Source: Pollenia angustigena (Eukaryota > Arthropoda > Insecta > Diptera > Polleniidae). Taken from it: DNA of 64,000 nt. Below, piece after piece: positions 9,807 through 21,555 of this stretch (positions within the stretch are counted from its first letter, which is position 1; every line of letters begins with the position of its first letter). A program made the position numbers and the translations under genes. The DNA lies in contig OV884056.1 of the NCBI GenBank assembly GCA_930367215.1, positions 42,780,308 to 42,844,307 on the forward strand. The letters are read 5' to 3'. The notes beneath the pieces were generated by a model that was not told the origin of the DNA, did not search any database, and worked only from the letters and a program-made list of their open reading frames with translations.

Positions 9807-9985
9807 TTAAATAATATATTTTTAACATTTAATTACTTTTTTAACTGTTTTAAATAAAATCACACTAACAACACAAAAAAAATGTCAAAATGAAACCAGA
9901 ATGAATCGTATGAACAGCATGTTTGACAATCTAGTTTCAGAGAGCGAAACGAGTGGTTTTTGTCGTCGTATGAACATAGCATGAG

Positions 9986-11424
9986 TGCATTGAATTTTTC
10001 GAACTTGCGCTTGCATGTGGAAACGGGGGATAACAGAAATGTCAACACAGTTTGACATTCTCGGTCCGAGTTTAGACGAGCGAAAATTTGGAAGTAAAAC
10101 ATCTGAAATTCTCTTTTGTTTTTTCATTCGCGGCCACACAGACGACATTTTGCCGGAAACATTCTGTTAATAGGTATTGTTTTTTTTCTCAAAAAGCAAA
10201 GTATATGTCAACAAAGAAAATGAGAACAAATCGTGTCGCCGAGTACCGAACACAAAAACCATTCTCTCTTCCCCACCCGTATTTTGCTACCAAACAAAAT
10301 TTTCCCCTGTCTAAATGGGCACACTGTGAAACCATACTTTCCGATATCGAGTTCTCATGCAGCAAAAAAAAAAAAAAAAAAAAAAACACCCGATATCTAC
10401 ATGCATAATTTTTAAGACTTTTTAAAAAAAATCTATATTCTTTTTGCAAAACACATTTAACACTTACCACACAGAAGAGTTCCATAAAAAATTAAACCTT
10501 AAACAAATCAATTAATAAACTAATTAATTTAATCTGCTATTTAAATAAATGATACGATTTAAATACTATATACTTATGTACATTTAATTTTAACTGATCT
10601 AGTAGTTAAATGAACAAAAACAAAAAAGATTTTCGTCGCACCATTCTTTTTTTTTTTTTTTTTTTTTTTTTTTTGTTTTACTAAAATATCTAAATTTAAA
10701 ACATATTTTCACAATTAAATTGTTGCACTTTGTGTTGTGTTGTTTAAAACGATTAAACAAATTAAACACTTCCTCCACCAGATAAATTTATAATTATTTA
10801 TCAAGTTTTTTTTTTTTTTTTGTTCTACAGGTGTTAATATAAATAAACAAATCACACAAACAACATCGGAAACGGAAAGTCATTGAATGGAACACCAACA
10901 GAATTAAAATAACATCAAGGGAAAAGATAAAAGAGTCAACGAAATCAGGTGTTAATTGATGTTATTAATTTCACTTTTTGTTAGATTAAACATGATTTTA
11001 GTGGGTTTTCACATAATATTTTTGAAGTAAACCTTTATTGAATTGTTGATAACTTAAATGCTATTTGAATTTCAATTTCAAATATGTAATTGGAATTAAT
11101 TAAATTAAAAAATTGAAATAAGCTTCAGAAGGAACAATGCCATGTTTGCTTAAAAGGAAGGGGATTTTAATTTAAATTTGAAATTCATTGAGATTTAAAT
11201 ATGATTTTATTAGAATCGTTTGTTATTTAAAAAAAACCAATTTATAAAGCAAGGTTTAAATGAAACTATTGTTAAATATGCGTGTATATGATTTTTTAAT
11301 TGATTAGATTTTTATTAAAATGTTTTGGTTGGGGAAACAAACATGACTTTGAATTTATATAATACATATACCGCATGCCTTTTAAAAAAGTCACATTAAA
11401 CAATTTAGTTTGGACATCTTTAAA
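9986..11424. other. AT-rich intergenic DNA with homopolymer runs
   Basis: No gene is supported. Poly-A of about 23 bp lies at 10364-10386, poly-T of about 26 bp at 10648-10674, and a shorter T-run near 10807-10820. Small ORFs here depend on these runs. Confidence 0.5.
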
Positions 11425-11765
11425 TTACTTTTTATACCTATGTACATCATAACGGTAGTATGTGTTTGTGCTGATGTGGGTAACACTTTTAAATATTAGT
11501 CCTAGACCCACCTTTTACTGTATCGAACAACTCTGAATCGATCTAGCGATGTCCGTCCGTCCGGCAGGCTGTCCACCTTGAACGCAAAGTACTGGTCCCA
11601 ATTTCGGAGATAATTTAATGAAATTTTGTTTATAGGTTGTAATTTTCCCAAGAACCTAGCCTTTTACTATTACTTAAACTTCCGGTTACCAATATGTTTT
11701 TGACAGCTATAACTGGTAGTTAATTTTAACTGAACTTGGTGAAATTGACCGTTAATGTCAAATCT
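11425..11765 (-). mobile_element. Helentron-like element family B, fragment
   Basis: It contains GTTTGTGCTGATGTGGG, AGTCCTAGACCCACCTT and a GTCY-type run (GATGTCCGTCCGTCC) followed by GGCAGGCTGTCCACC. The same landmarks occur in reverse order near 33180-33320. GTCY runs next to such a block are typical of dipteran mini-me/DINE-1 elements, which belong to the Helentron group. The 3' hairpin end is not clear. Confidence 0.55.
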
Positions 11766-11767
11766 GT

Positions 11768-12115
11768 ATGGTTAGCCATAATGTTTCCCATTTGTTAATT
11801 TTTATTAAAAAAAGCTTTTTTTTCTACAAAAGTAACCAAATTTTAAAAGAAAACACCAAAATGTATTTTAAATTCAATATGTTTAAAAATATAAAAAAAT
11901 TTAAACAAAAAAAAACTTTGGAGAAGAGGGAAAACTTGCCAAATGGTAGCGCTGCTTTCAAAACAAAGTCTTTTTGTCAGTGATGCCCCAATAATAATAT
12001 ATGCAGTGTGACCACAACTTAAAAAAAATTGGATGCTAAATGGGGATTAAAACAATGCTAAAAATAAAATTTGAAAATGCTAAAAAAATGCTAAATTTTC
12101 TTAAATAATTGTATC
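11768..12115 (-). repeat. Dispersed repeat family D, copy 1
   Basis: The segment is an inverted relative of 15225-15965. Shared landmarks are GTCAGTGATGC, GCGCTGCTTTCAAAA, CAGTGTGACC and repeated AATGCTAAA. It has no coding content; the 71-residue ORF at its start is low-complexity. CAGTGTGACC resembles fly core-promoter motif 1. Confidence 0.6.
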
Positions 12116-13010
12116 ATTTTTATGAATGAATTATACATCAATTTACCTGAAATTATTATATATCTTTAAAATAAAATGATGTTTATATAAAAATAAATTA
12201 TATGTATACCAGAGAACAGCTTTATGCAATTGAAAAAAAATCGCATTTAATCAACAGCAACAAATACACTCGCTTGCGGTCATACAATGAAATTTCCTCA
12301 ACCGCATAACGCACATCGTGCTTTGTTATTTATACAATCGTTTTTTAATAAAGATGTTTTTGTGTTCAGTTCGAAAATGATTGTTTTGGTACAGAAAAAA
12401 AAAATACAAACAAAAAAGCCAGAAATCAAGCAATCTTATGGTGTTTTCTTTTCTAAAAAATGATGATGCATTATAGTTGTGTAATATATTTATTAGGTTA
12501 CACGAACCCTTACAAAGTGATACATTTTTCTTAATTACAATGGAACAAAATAATAGCTACGTTTTACACTCAACACTAATGTGTATTTAGCGTGTTAAAT
12601 ATTGAATGCAAAGTTTGTACTAAAAGCGATATTCATCACGTTAACAGCACTGATTTTTAATAATTAATGTCATCTATTGTTAAAAATTTTGCGACAAAAA
12701 AAATATAATAAAAGTAAAACAAACGAAAAACAAAAAGTTTTTATATCCATCACAATATAATTAAAATTACAATATAACGCAAATTGTCCGCAAACACAAG
12801 AAAAAAAATATTTGCTTGCATAAAAAAGTACTTTACGCAGATGCAAAAAAGGGTATTATCTCACACTCAGTTATAACTGCGGGTAAGAAATGGAACAAAT
12901 TTGCCATTTATTGTTGCAACATGTTTAGAAAGGAAAACGACAACTTCTCACATTTTTGCATATATTTTTAGAATGGAACAAAAACCCGCAAGAAAAAAAA
13001 TTGAAATGAA
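12116..13010. other. AT-rich intergenic DNA
   Basis: I see no gene, repeat terminus or RNA gene in this stretch. Confidence 0.4.
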
Positions 13011-13384
13011 CCCTGCAAATAAAATTGGACCACCTGATCCATTTTGATAAAATGGACTACTCCATGGACTAGTCCGATGTAATGCAAGCATGGACCATGT
13101 CATTGTTAAAAAGTGTTTGTAGTGAGACGACATGTCTTCGTTTTTTAACGACATGCTTTCGTGTTTAAACGAGTTCAAAGCTAATCGTCTTGAGTATACC
13201 ATGGAGTTCTTTTAAAACTACTCCTTAGTGGTCCAATGGTGGGTTATATGGTCCTCTCCTAGGACATCGTAATGTTAAATAGACCAGGTTTTTTCCATAC
13301 GTTTGGGTTACTTTTGGACTAGTCCTGGTCCCTTGTGGACTACTCTTTACACGCGTGTTTGGACTGGTCCTATTATTTGCAGGG
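13011..13384. mobile_element. MITE with CCCTGCAAATA termini, copy 1
   Basis: The inverted termini are CCCTGCAAATAAAATTGGAC and the complement of GTCCTATTATTTGCAGGG, 374 bp apart. The interior carries many copies of GGACTA/TAGTCC, making further small palindromes. A second copy begins at 63809 and runs off the window. No target duplication is obvious. Confidence 0.75.
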
Positions 13385-14197
13385 AAACTAAACACAAATA
13401 CATATGTAGGTACACACAATTCCATAGAAACAGACTTTTTTTTTCATTTTAAAAAGTACAGTAGTAGTAGTAGTAGGTACATATATGTACAATGTATTCT
13501 TGTTATTGTTGTTAATTTGGAAAAAGCGTCTCATCGAGTGGTTTATTGTTGTTGTTAATGTAAACAAAAGTATAAGAATGTGTTCTTTTGAATTTACTCA
13601 GTTGTGTTATATTGCGTAAGCAACAAAAATGCAAATAAGCACTTTCAATAAAAAACGAATAAATGCAAAAATAAAATGTGTACCTACGAAAGGATGTAAA
13701 AATTACCAACGTTGAACTTTGTTTTGCAAGCAAAGAATGAATGTAAATTTTAGCGTATGAATAAATCAAGAAAAATAGTGATTTTGAGGTTCTCTGATGT
13801 ATACATACATAGATTTATTTAATAAAAACAATTCAGTAGTTTGACAACCTACAGTTTGCAAAATATGCAACATTGTCAACTGTCAAAAAAAAAACTGATA
13901 AGGCGCCACCATAATGTGCTTAAGTTGGCTTAGGCAAATGTGCGAATACATGTAAATCATATGAGGCAAACCATATTGAACTTAAAGAAAATTTTTGTTA
14001 AGTTTTATGAAACTGTCATTTGCTTAAGCAAAGTGCGAAACTGATCGCACATTCCGTACGGAATCGAATGTTTTTTGATTTTGTTTTTGTTTTTTTAAAT
14101 ACATTTGAGAGACTTTTTGTTAATTTTTAACAGTAGGTTAAGCAAGGCTATGCATATTATAGTTGGGCCTTTAGGTTTTACAAGAAAAGTAAAAGAA
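13385..14197. other. Intergenic DNA, no feature
   Basis: A short (AGT)n-like run lies near 13460-13475. Otherwise I see no gene or repeat end. Confidence 0.4.
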
Positions 14198-15175
14198 ACA
14201 AGTTAGAGTGCTATATTCGGCTGTGCCGAATCTTTAATACCCTCCACCGACAGTTCGAATGTTTTAGGAGTAATATCTATGTGATGTATATTTATTATTA
14301 ATTTATTTTTATTTATTTATTGGTTGCGGTTTAGACATATATTACACTATTGACCGACAATCAGAAAGTTTTATGACTTTTTTAAATTTGTACTAGCTTG
14401 AGTAAAACATAATGATTCGTTATAGTTAAAGCCGAACTTAAATGATTTTCAGGAGGGGAATTTATATTGGAGCCATGGTAAGCTATGAACCAATCATCCC
14501 AAAATTCTGCAGAGTGATTTCTGGTAATAAAAAAAAAAACATAAATTTCAATACAGCGAAGAAATTAGTTTTAGCGTTTGCAGTGAATTTCAGAAGGCTG
14601 CTCAAAATGGATCTAAGGTTTATTATGGACCGTATATCACGAAATTGCATAACAGTTTTTTCTGGCCATATGAAGCTAAGCTGGAAGAAAGTTTACCGCA
14701 ATATCTATATCTGCTACGGTTTTAGGCGTATTTAATTATTTTACCAGAGTTTGATTTATATGTGCCTAGGGTAAATTATGGACCAATCTTCACGAAATTT
14801 CACACTGTCATTTCTAGTCCTATAAAAGTGTAAAGTATTTTATTTTTTTTTAATTCTGGTTATTTTGTACGGTTTGAGACGTACTAAACTGTTTTCCGGT
14901 AGTAGGGTTTATATAGGGCCTATGGTAAATAATGAACCGATCTTCAAGAAATTTGAAAGCCTAATTTCTAGTTTTATAAAACTGTATTGTACCAAATTTT
15001 GTTATGATAGCATTATTTTTTACGGTTTTAGGAGTACTAAACTGTTTTCCGGGACTAGGGTTTATATGGGACCTATGGTAAATTATAGACCGATCTTCAC
15101 GAAATTTAATAATCTTATTTCTAGTCTTATAAAACTATGATGTACCAAATTTTGTTGTGATATAAGTAACAAAAT
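14198..15175 (+). mobile_element. Helentron-like element family A, copy A1 (3' truncated)
   Basis: It begins with AACAAGTTAGAGTGCTATAT, the small hairpin TTCGGCTGTGCCGAA and TACCCTCCACCGA. The body holds about five tandem units of about 150 bp, each with a variant of GTTTATATGGGGCCTA and GACCGATCTTCACGAAATTT. The GTCY run and 3' hairpin seen in copies A2-A4 are missing. The ORFs in the array (for example 14865-15140) simply translate the repeat. The layout of a hairpin end, central tandem repeats, a GTCY run and a 3' hairpin is that of DINE-1/mini-me-like non-autonomous Helentrons. Confidence 0.72.
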
Positions 15176-15224
15176 ACATTTATAGAGATTGACAGAAGTG
15201 ATAAATTATATTGTGAAATAGCAA

Positions 15225-15965
15225 TATACATATAAAATGCTAAACAAATTTTACAAAAATGATGAAAATAATGCTAAATGCTATTTGAAAAATTCGCTGC
15301 TGAATCAAAATAAATAATGCTAAATTTAGCAGTGAAAATTCTAAAACGGTCACACTGATTTTTTGCCACTTTTCTAGTGATGACACTAAAATAATCGAAA
15401 GATGTTAAATGAAACATGAGATAGGAACATCTGTTAAAGGTGAAGAAAAAGTTTTGATTTTTAGCCCTATACAATTTTTACTCCCCGTCTACAACTGGCA
15501 CGATTTGCTGCTATAACATTATGCTATAAAAGCGTTATTAAAACATTTGTATTAACAACCGTGTTATAACATGAGAAAACCTCTAACATGGAGTCTATAC
15601 TTAACACTAACATCATATTAGTGTTAATCTCTCTCTACGATTGAATTTGACGTTTGCTGATATAAAAATCTTATATCTTATCTCAGGTGGAGACCCTGTG
15701 TTATACACCTTCCGATAAACAATATATTATTTTTATTGTCATCACTAGCATCACTGACAAAATGGCATTTATTTTTTTTTTGAAAGCAGCGTTACCATTT
15801 GTCAAGTGTTTACTTTTTTGCAAGTCTTAACTTGTTTATTTTTCTTATATTATTAAACAAAATGAATTCTAAATTTATTTTGGTGTTTTCCTTTAAAATC
15901 TTTGTACTTTTGTGGAAAAAAAGTATTTAAAACAAATGAAAGTTTTTTTCAGAAATGGTGAATTT
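15225..15965 (+). repeat. Dispersed repeat family D, copy 2, interrupted
   Basis: This is the inverted partner of 11768-12115: repeated AATGCTAAA, then GGTCACACTG, then GCATCACTGACAAA and GAAAGCAGCG. It is interrupted by the MITE at 15374-15748. Comparison with copy 1 shows the segment before that insertion. Confidence 0.6.
15374..15748. mobile_element. MITE with CTAGTGATGACA termini
   Basis: The termini CTAGTGATGACACTAAAATA and the complement of TTTTTATTGTCATCACTAG are 375 bp apart. The element lies inside repeat family D copy 2, whose partner at 11768 lacks it. It has no coding content. Confidence 0.65.
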
Positions 15966-16628
15966 TTTTTACCTATTGATAAAAGATGTTAGATATTTCA
16001 ATTGTGATCGCATTTTCAACATCTTTAAGGCGTTCCTCCAAAATGTATCCAAGTGTAAAAAGGGTATTTTACCTTATCCTTTGTAAGACAAAATCCTATA
16101 TATAACTAACGGCAAGTTATAATAATGACCCTAAATAAACTTGAAAAGTTAGTTTATTTAACCTTAAACTAAAATTGTTTTAAACATTTTGAATTTATTT
16201 TTTTTGCCGCACTTATTTGACTAATACTGTATAGCAACCGATTAATATTATTAAAATAACCTTAAAATAAATATTTATATTTCATACAGAAATTTTTCAA
16301 TACGTACAATTATTGCTAGCAATTTCGTAATTATGACCTTTCAGTTTACATTAATGCGTTTTTGACTGAGAATATTATTCACATGAGATTTATTTAATGT
16401 TAGTCAAAACAAATTATAACTTTGTAGAAAAAGCATAGAGCTTATTTATTTAATAACACTGTGCTCGAAATTGACACTGTTTTTAAGCAAGCTGGGCACT
16501 TGTCGTTTTAACGGTTAAAACGACAAAAAAAATTTAACCTTATTCGGGTAGGCACTTTTTTCGAGATATAACGTTGTTTCGAAAATGGAGGAGGTCGCAC
16601 AACATATGTTCGCCTCACTCAAAAACGC
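15966..16628. other. Intergenic DNA
   Basis: There is no gene. The block at 16560-16628 (ATATAACGTTGTTTCGAAAA to CTCAAAAACGCTTA) has a diverged relative at 19670-19740, inside the foldback element at 19155. Confidence 0.45.
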
Positions 16629-16799
16629 TTAACCCTAGGTCTACACTAAAGATAAATATCTCAGCAAGTTGGCAATAACGTCGGCAGAATAACAGAGCAA
16701 TATTTCTTATTGCTCAACTTATGTTAAAGGCATGGGAAAACGTTATTATTTAAATATAAATTAATTTGATTAAGCTTGAGGTATTTTTTGATATAAAAA

Positions 16800-18402
16800 T
16801 ATTATTATACCCTCCACCACAATTAGTTGTGAAGAGGGTATATTAAGTTTGTCATTCCGCGTGAAACTTTTTTATTATTCATCTCAGACCCTATAAAGTA
16901 TATATATTCCGGGTCCTTGAGTAATTTTAAGTCGATTTAGCCATGTCCGTCTGTCTGTCCGTATGTCCGTCTGTTGAAAACACGCTCACTTTCGAAAAAC
17001 TCAAAAGAAATAAACAAACTTGGTGTCAAATTGCTTGTAGTTATCCTAAGCAGTTTGGGATTGAAATCCAGCAAAATCGGTTCAATAGGATCTGAGCTAT
17101 GAATCAAAATGTGGAACCACCACCTAAAAAAAATTGATAATTTTGTTACAAAAACTTACATAAATGGTGGAAAAATGCACAGAATGATATAAGATTTCGC
17201 AACAGTTCGTTTTATTTAACTGGAAATCACGCTGTAAAATATCTAATAAGATCCGTCCGTGATTAACCCTAGGCCCCATATAAGCCCTACTTCCGGAAAA
17301 CAGTATAGTACGCCTAAAACCCTAACTAACAATACTATCATAACAAATTTTGGCACGTCACAGTTAAATAGAACTAGAAATGAAACTGTTAAGTTTCGTG
17401 AAGATCGGTCCATAATTTACCATAGGCCCCATATAAACCTTACTCCCGAAAAACAGCTTAGTACGCCTAAAAACGTAAAAAAGAATGCTATCATAACAAA
17501 ATTTGGTACATCACAGTTTTATTGAACGAGAAATAAGACTTTAAAATTTTGTGAAGAACGGTCCATCATTTACCATAGGCCCCATATAAACCTTACTCCC
17601 GGAAAACAGCTTAGTAAACCTAAATACGTAAAAATAATGCTATCATAACAAAATTTGGAACATATAAGTTTTACAGGACTAGAAATAAGACTGTGAAATT
17701 TAGTGAAGATCAGTTCATAATTTACCCTAGGCCCCATATATACCTTACTCCCGGAAAACAGCTTAGTACGCCTAAAAACGTATAAAATAACGCTATCATA
17801 ACAAAATTTGATACATCACAGTTTTATAGAACTAGAAATGACACTGTGAAATTTGGTGAAGATCGGTGCATAGCTTACCATAGGCCTCATATAAAGCCCA
17901 CTCTGGTAAAATAATTAAATACGCGGTAAACCTTCTTCCAGTTTAGCTTCATATGGCCAGAAAAAATGTTATGCAATTTTGTGATATACGGTCCATAATT
18001 TTCCTAATATTCCATATTAGCAGCCTTTTGAAATTTACTGCAAACGCTTAAACTAATTGCACCGCTGTATTGAAATTTATGTTTTTTAATACCAGAAATC
18101 GTTCTGGAGAATTTGGGATGATTGGTTCATAGCTTACCATGGCTTTTATATAATTTGTTCTCTTGAAAATCATTTAAGTTCATCTTAAACTGATATTCTA
18201 CTCAAACTTTTTAAAATTGATTCTGATTGTCGATCAATAATTTTATATAGGTCTAAACCGCAACAAATTTTAATGCAGATGTCTGTTTTTACAAAGATTA
18301 TAATAATAAATAGACATCATACAGATATTAGTCCTAAAACATTCGAAGTGTCGGTGGAGGGTATCAAAGATTCGGCACAGCCGAATATAGCACTCTAACT
18401 TG
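16800..18402 (-). mobile_element. Helentron-like element family A, copy A2 (complete)
   Basis: It runs on the minus strand. The start is at 18402 (complement of AACAAGTTAGAGTGC, hairpin TTCGGCTGTGCCGAA). Tandem units of about 150 bp span about 18000-17240. The GTCY run (CATGTCCGTCTGTCTGTCCG) lies at 16945-16975, next to the TA-rich block GTATATATATTCC. The terminal hairpin, TACCCTC with ACAATTAGTTGT, lies at 16808-16839. This order matches DINE-1/mini-me elements. ORFs in the array are not genes. Confidence 0.8.
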
Positions 18403-18479
18403 TTTTTTTTTTTTTTTTTGTTAAAGTAAAGTCAATATTTTTATATAAAAAAGAACTTAAGCAAAAATAATATACATTT

Positions 18480-18620
18480 ACAGCTAGTCCCACGATATCA
18501 CACGTTAACGTTTGCATAGAAAATTACATTTAAAACAAAAACAAATTTTAGAAATTGTTTTTGTTTTAAATGTAATTTTCTATGCGAACATTAACGTGTG
18601 ACATCGTGGGATTGGCTGTT
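18480..18620. mobile_element. Palindromic MITE, copy 2 of 2
   Basis: The inverted repeat is from CAGCTAGTCCCACGATATCA to its complement, around the same AAACAAAAACAAA / TTTGTTTTTGTTT centre as copy 1 at 207-342. The arms match almost throughout. Confidence 0.75.
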
Positions 18621-19154
18621 AAATAATACAGATCGAATAAGAAAAAAATTATTTTAATAAAAATAATTTTTTGTATTTTATTTTAGTGTTTAATTAATTC
18701 TTTAATTTAATTCTTTTACTACAATCATAATTTGGTACCATTTCACAAATTCAATTTCTTTCTCCCTCTTTTTGCTTTTATTTTCAATTGACAATCAACT
18801 TTGACGTTTTACGTTAGCAATATTTGTCAACGAAAATGGACTAACAATTATTGCAACATAAATTACCGGCAATAAATATGTACAAAAAAATTGCAGTAGG
18901 TATAGATTAGAAATAACATAATTTTGACATTTACTGCAATATATGTCGCTATAATTATCTCTGGTATAAACAGGCAGTAAAACATAAGCTGAGCAATAAG
19001 ATATATTGCTCTGTTATTGCCAACTTGCTGAGATATTTATCTTTAATGTAGACTTACGGTTAGCTTTAAACATTTTGTATGGAGCCCCATTAAGGCATGG
19101 AGATAGCGGGTAGGTATGTTAGAAATAAATGATTGAGATGAAAAACAAAGTGGG

Positions 19155-20064
19155 GTTGGTCATTAGACTGGTCGCATCTTGTATGGGATTTTTTTTTTTT
19201 TTAAATTTAAATGTTTGCGCTGCTTTAAATATGAGGTTTGGTGTAAGAAATCAAGTCCTAATTTTTCAGCTCAATCCGACGGTGCCTAGTCGTGCCAAGT
19301 GGGGCCCAAAGTTCCCCATATGATAAAAAAAACATCTATTTAATCAGATACTAGATGAAAAGCCGGTCTTAAAGACCGAAAATCGAAAATCTGGCTTCGT
19401 TACGATCTTCCGCAGAGAAAATACTTTGAGTATGCCAAATTTCAGCTTCCTATGTCATCAGATGGCTTCAGAAAGTTGCGGAAAGAATAGGACATACATG
19501 CAAACATCCTTACATACTAAGAAATTATATATTGTATAGATAGATTAAAGTATTTGCAGTTTAATATTTTAGTATGATACGAACGAAAGATTTTTAACTA
19601 ATTTTAACTAATTCGGGGTCGCTGAATCCAGTGGTGCTAGCCGTTTTTTTATGTTAGCTTTAGTTTTCAAGATATACCGTTATTTCGAAAATTAAGGATG
19701 TTGCACAACATATGTTCGCGCAACTCAAAAACGCTTTAGCTTATTGAAAAACTAAAAAAAACCGAAATTCGGCAATAAAATTTACTTTAAGAAAGGTAAA
19801 ACGTTTTTCTTATATGCGCAGTCGTTTTAGAAACATAATTTTTTTTAAGACCGGCTTTTCATCGAGTATCTGATTAAATAGATGTTTTTTTTTATCATAT
19901 GGGGAACTTTGGGCCCCACTTGGCACGACTAGGCACCGTCGGATTGAGCTGAAAAATTAGGACTTGATTTCTTACACCAAACCTCATATTTTAAGCAGCG
20001 CAAACATGTAAATTTAAAAAAAAGAAAAATTGCGACCAGTCTATTGGTCATACATTTTACCCAT
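19155..20064. mobile_element. Foldback element with about 210-bp arms
   Basis: The arm at 19157-19371 recurs inverted at 19851-20062, including GCCAAGTGGGGCCCAAAGTT, GACGGTGCCTAGTCGTGCC and ATCTATTTAATCAGATACT. The loop is about 480 bp. The ORF at 19129-19323 lies in the left arm and has no support as a gene. The complete BEL element has inserted just 114 bp to the right. Confidence 0.75.
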
Positions 20065-20177
20065 CTAGGGACAACCTAGGCGCTGCAGGGGCAAAATTTA
20101 AGAATTTCTTTAAACGGCATTTTGCAGTCGAAAATTAAAAAAATTTTATTCAACCGTGTAGAATTTTACAATATTAC

Positions 20178-20796
20178 TGTTAGGTCACCGTATAATACAT
20201 TTATTTTAATTTTATTTTTATGTATTGGTTTTGTATAATTGTCCCTATTTTATTTTATTTAATTTACTTTAAATTGTTTAATGCATTATAACTTGTATCC
20301 ACTGTAGGTTTGTCCAAGTCAATTATATCTAGTACCCACTGTATTTATGTTTAGTTAAAGTTTACCGTTGGTTTTCATATTCAATTTTTCTGTCTCTTTA
20401 TTTGCTCTGCCCATAATTACTTGTTATGGTGTTGTTGTAGTTTATATTAATGCAACTGACTCTAGCATAAGGTATGTTGTTTTTGTAAATAAACTGCATT
20501 TTATGATTGAGTCAATTTTTTTTATTTAGCAAAGAAACATAATATACCAACAACGACAGTGGACCCTTTTATGTATTTTGAATTGTTAGGTTTAAGCTAG
20601 AGATTATTTTAAATAAATGATTATTGTATTGTTAAAATTGAAAGCGAGTGGTGTTTTTTTCTTATTTCTCGGTTTCACGGTCGCATTATCTCAAATAACA
20701 CTGTCCCACAAATATTTAGTGGCATATAGACAACAATTATAAAAAATCTAATTGCTCTATATAGCCGCCGGTGACGAAAACGCTCTTCATCGTACA
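20178..20796 (+). repeat. BEL-1 5' LTR
   Basis: It begins TGTTAGGTCACC and ends CTTCATCGTACA. It contains ATAAACTGCATTTT, AATAAATG and other A/T-rich motifs that could serve as promoter or polyadenylation signals. The start of transcription cannot be placed by eye. Confidence 0.95.
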
Positions 20797-21555
20797 TTTT
20801 GGCGCCCAACGTGGGGCAGCGTGTTAAAGACTTTAAACAAAAATTTGGTGCGGTCCGTGAAAAATTCTAAATACTTTTTCGTTGATGTACATCTTAGGCA
20901 ATAAGTGTACGGTCGCTTTGTGAATTGGAAAAAAAAATTTGTCGTTGTCGCTTGTGTAAAACAAAAACATTATTTCAAATAAATAAATATTTGCAATTAA
21001 AAAACTGTTGGTGCTTTCAATAAAAAGCTTTTGGTGTATACAAATTAAAAATTAAAAAAAAAAAAGAAGAACAAAAAACTTTTGTGGAAAAATTAAATTG
21101 TGAATACAGTTAATCTAAAAATTTTGTCGCCACCTAGAATAAATTTAAAGAAATTTCATTTTAATAAACATAAAAAAAAGTTTTTTGGTTCGTCAAATAA
21201 AAAACATTTTGTGATTACAAAAAAAAAAATCTTTTGCCAGTTACTCTGAACTTTTCGCCATATTTATAAAAATAATTATATAAAAATATTTGCTTCAATT
21301 TTGTTGTTGTGTTGGTCCAGTACATAGTGTGTCTCTATGTTAAATTTGTTGTCGCTCACACAGTACATAAAAAATATTTTTGGCGAAAATTTGTTGGCGT
21401 CAGTTACAGTCATCATCAAAATTTTGTCTCCACTTTATTTTTAAAACGAAAATCAATCAACTTTGAAAATTTTTTGCTCATCATCCATCATCAAAAATAC
21501 AGTGATTTAAAAATTTGTTCGGCTGATAAAATATAAAATTTTAAATATTTTTAAA
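20797..21555 (+). other. BEL-1 leader with primer-binding site
   Basis: Two bases after the LTR comes TGGCGCCCAACGTGGGGC (about 20799-20816), starting with the TGG expected for pairing to a tRNA 3' CCA end. The remaining 740 bases are an AT-rich untranslated leader. Small ORFs in it have no support. Confidence 0.8.

Larger units (their letters stand above)
8560..9985 (-). mobile_element. Inverted-repeat element, family C copy 1 (interrupted)
   Basis: The outer parts, 8560-8815 and 9811-9985, carry matching inverted ends rich in GTTTCGCTCTC (CATGTTCACACGGACAGC on the left, the complement of GCTATGTTCATACGACG on the right). The complement of 8560-9925, minus two insertions, matches 35793-36200 closely. 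The element is split by the two TTAA-target insertions listed separately. Confidence 0.6.
16629..19068. mobile_element. Long terminal-inverted-repeat element with nested insertions
   Basis: The left end (from about 16629: GTCTACACTAAAGATAAATA, CAGCAAGTTGGCAATAACG) is complementary to the right end (to about 19068: TTATTGCCAACTTGCTGAG, ATGTAGACTTACGG). The terminal repeats are about 90-100 bp. Between them sit a complete Helentron-like copy (A2) and a palindromic MITE. The residual interior has no recognisable gene. The exact outer boundary and target duplication are not resolved. Confidence 0.65.

Noticed and set aside
14865..15140. 91-residue ORF with internal repeats, and similar ORFs at 17259 and 33426
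   Set aside because: They translate the 150-bp tandem units of the Helentron-like family. The frame is open by chance in some units only.
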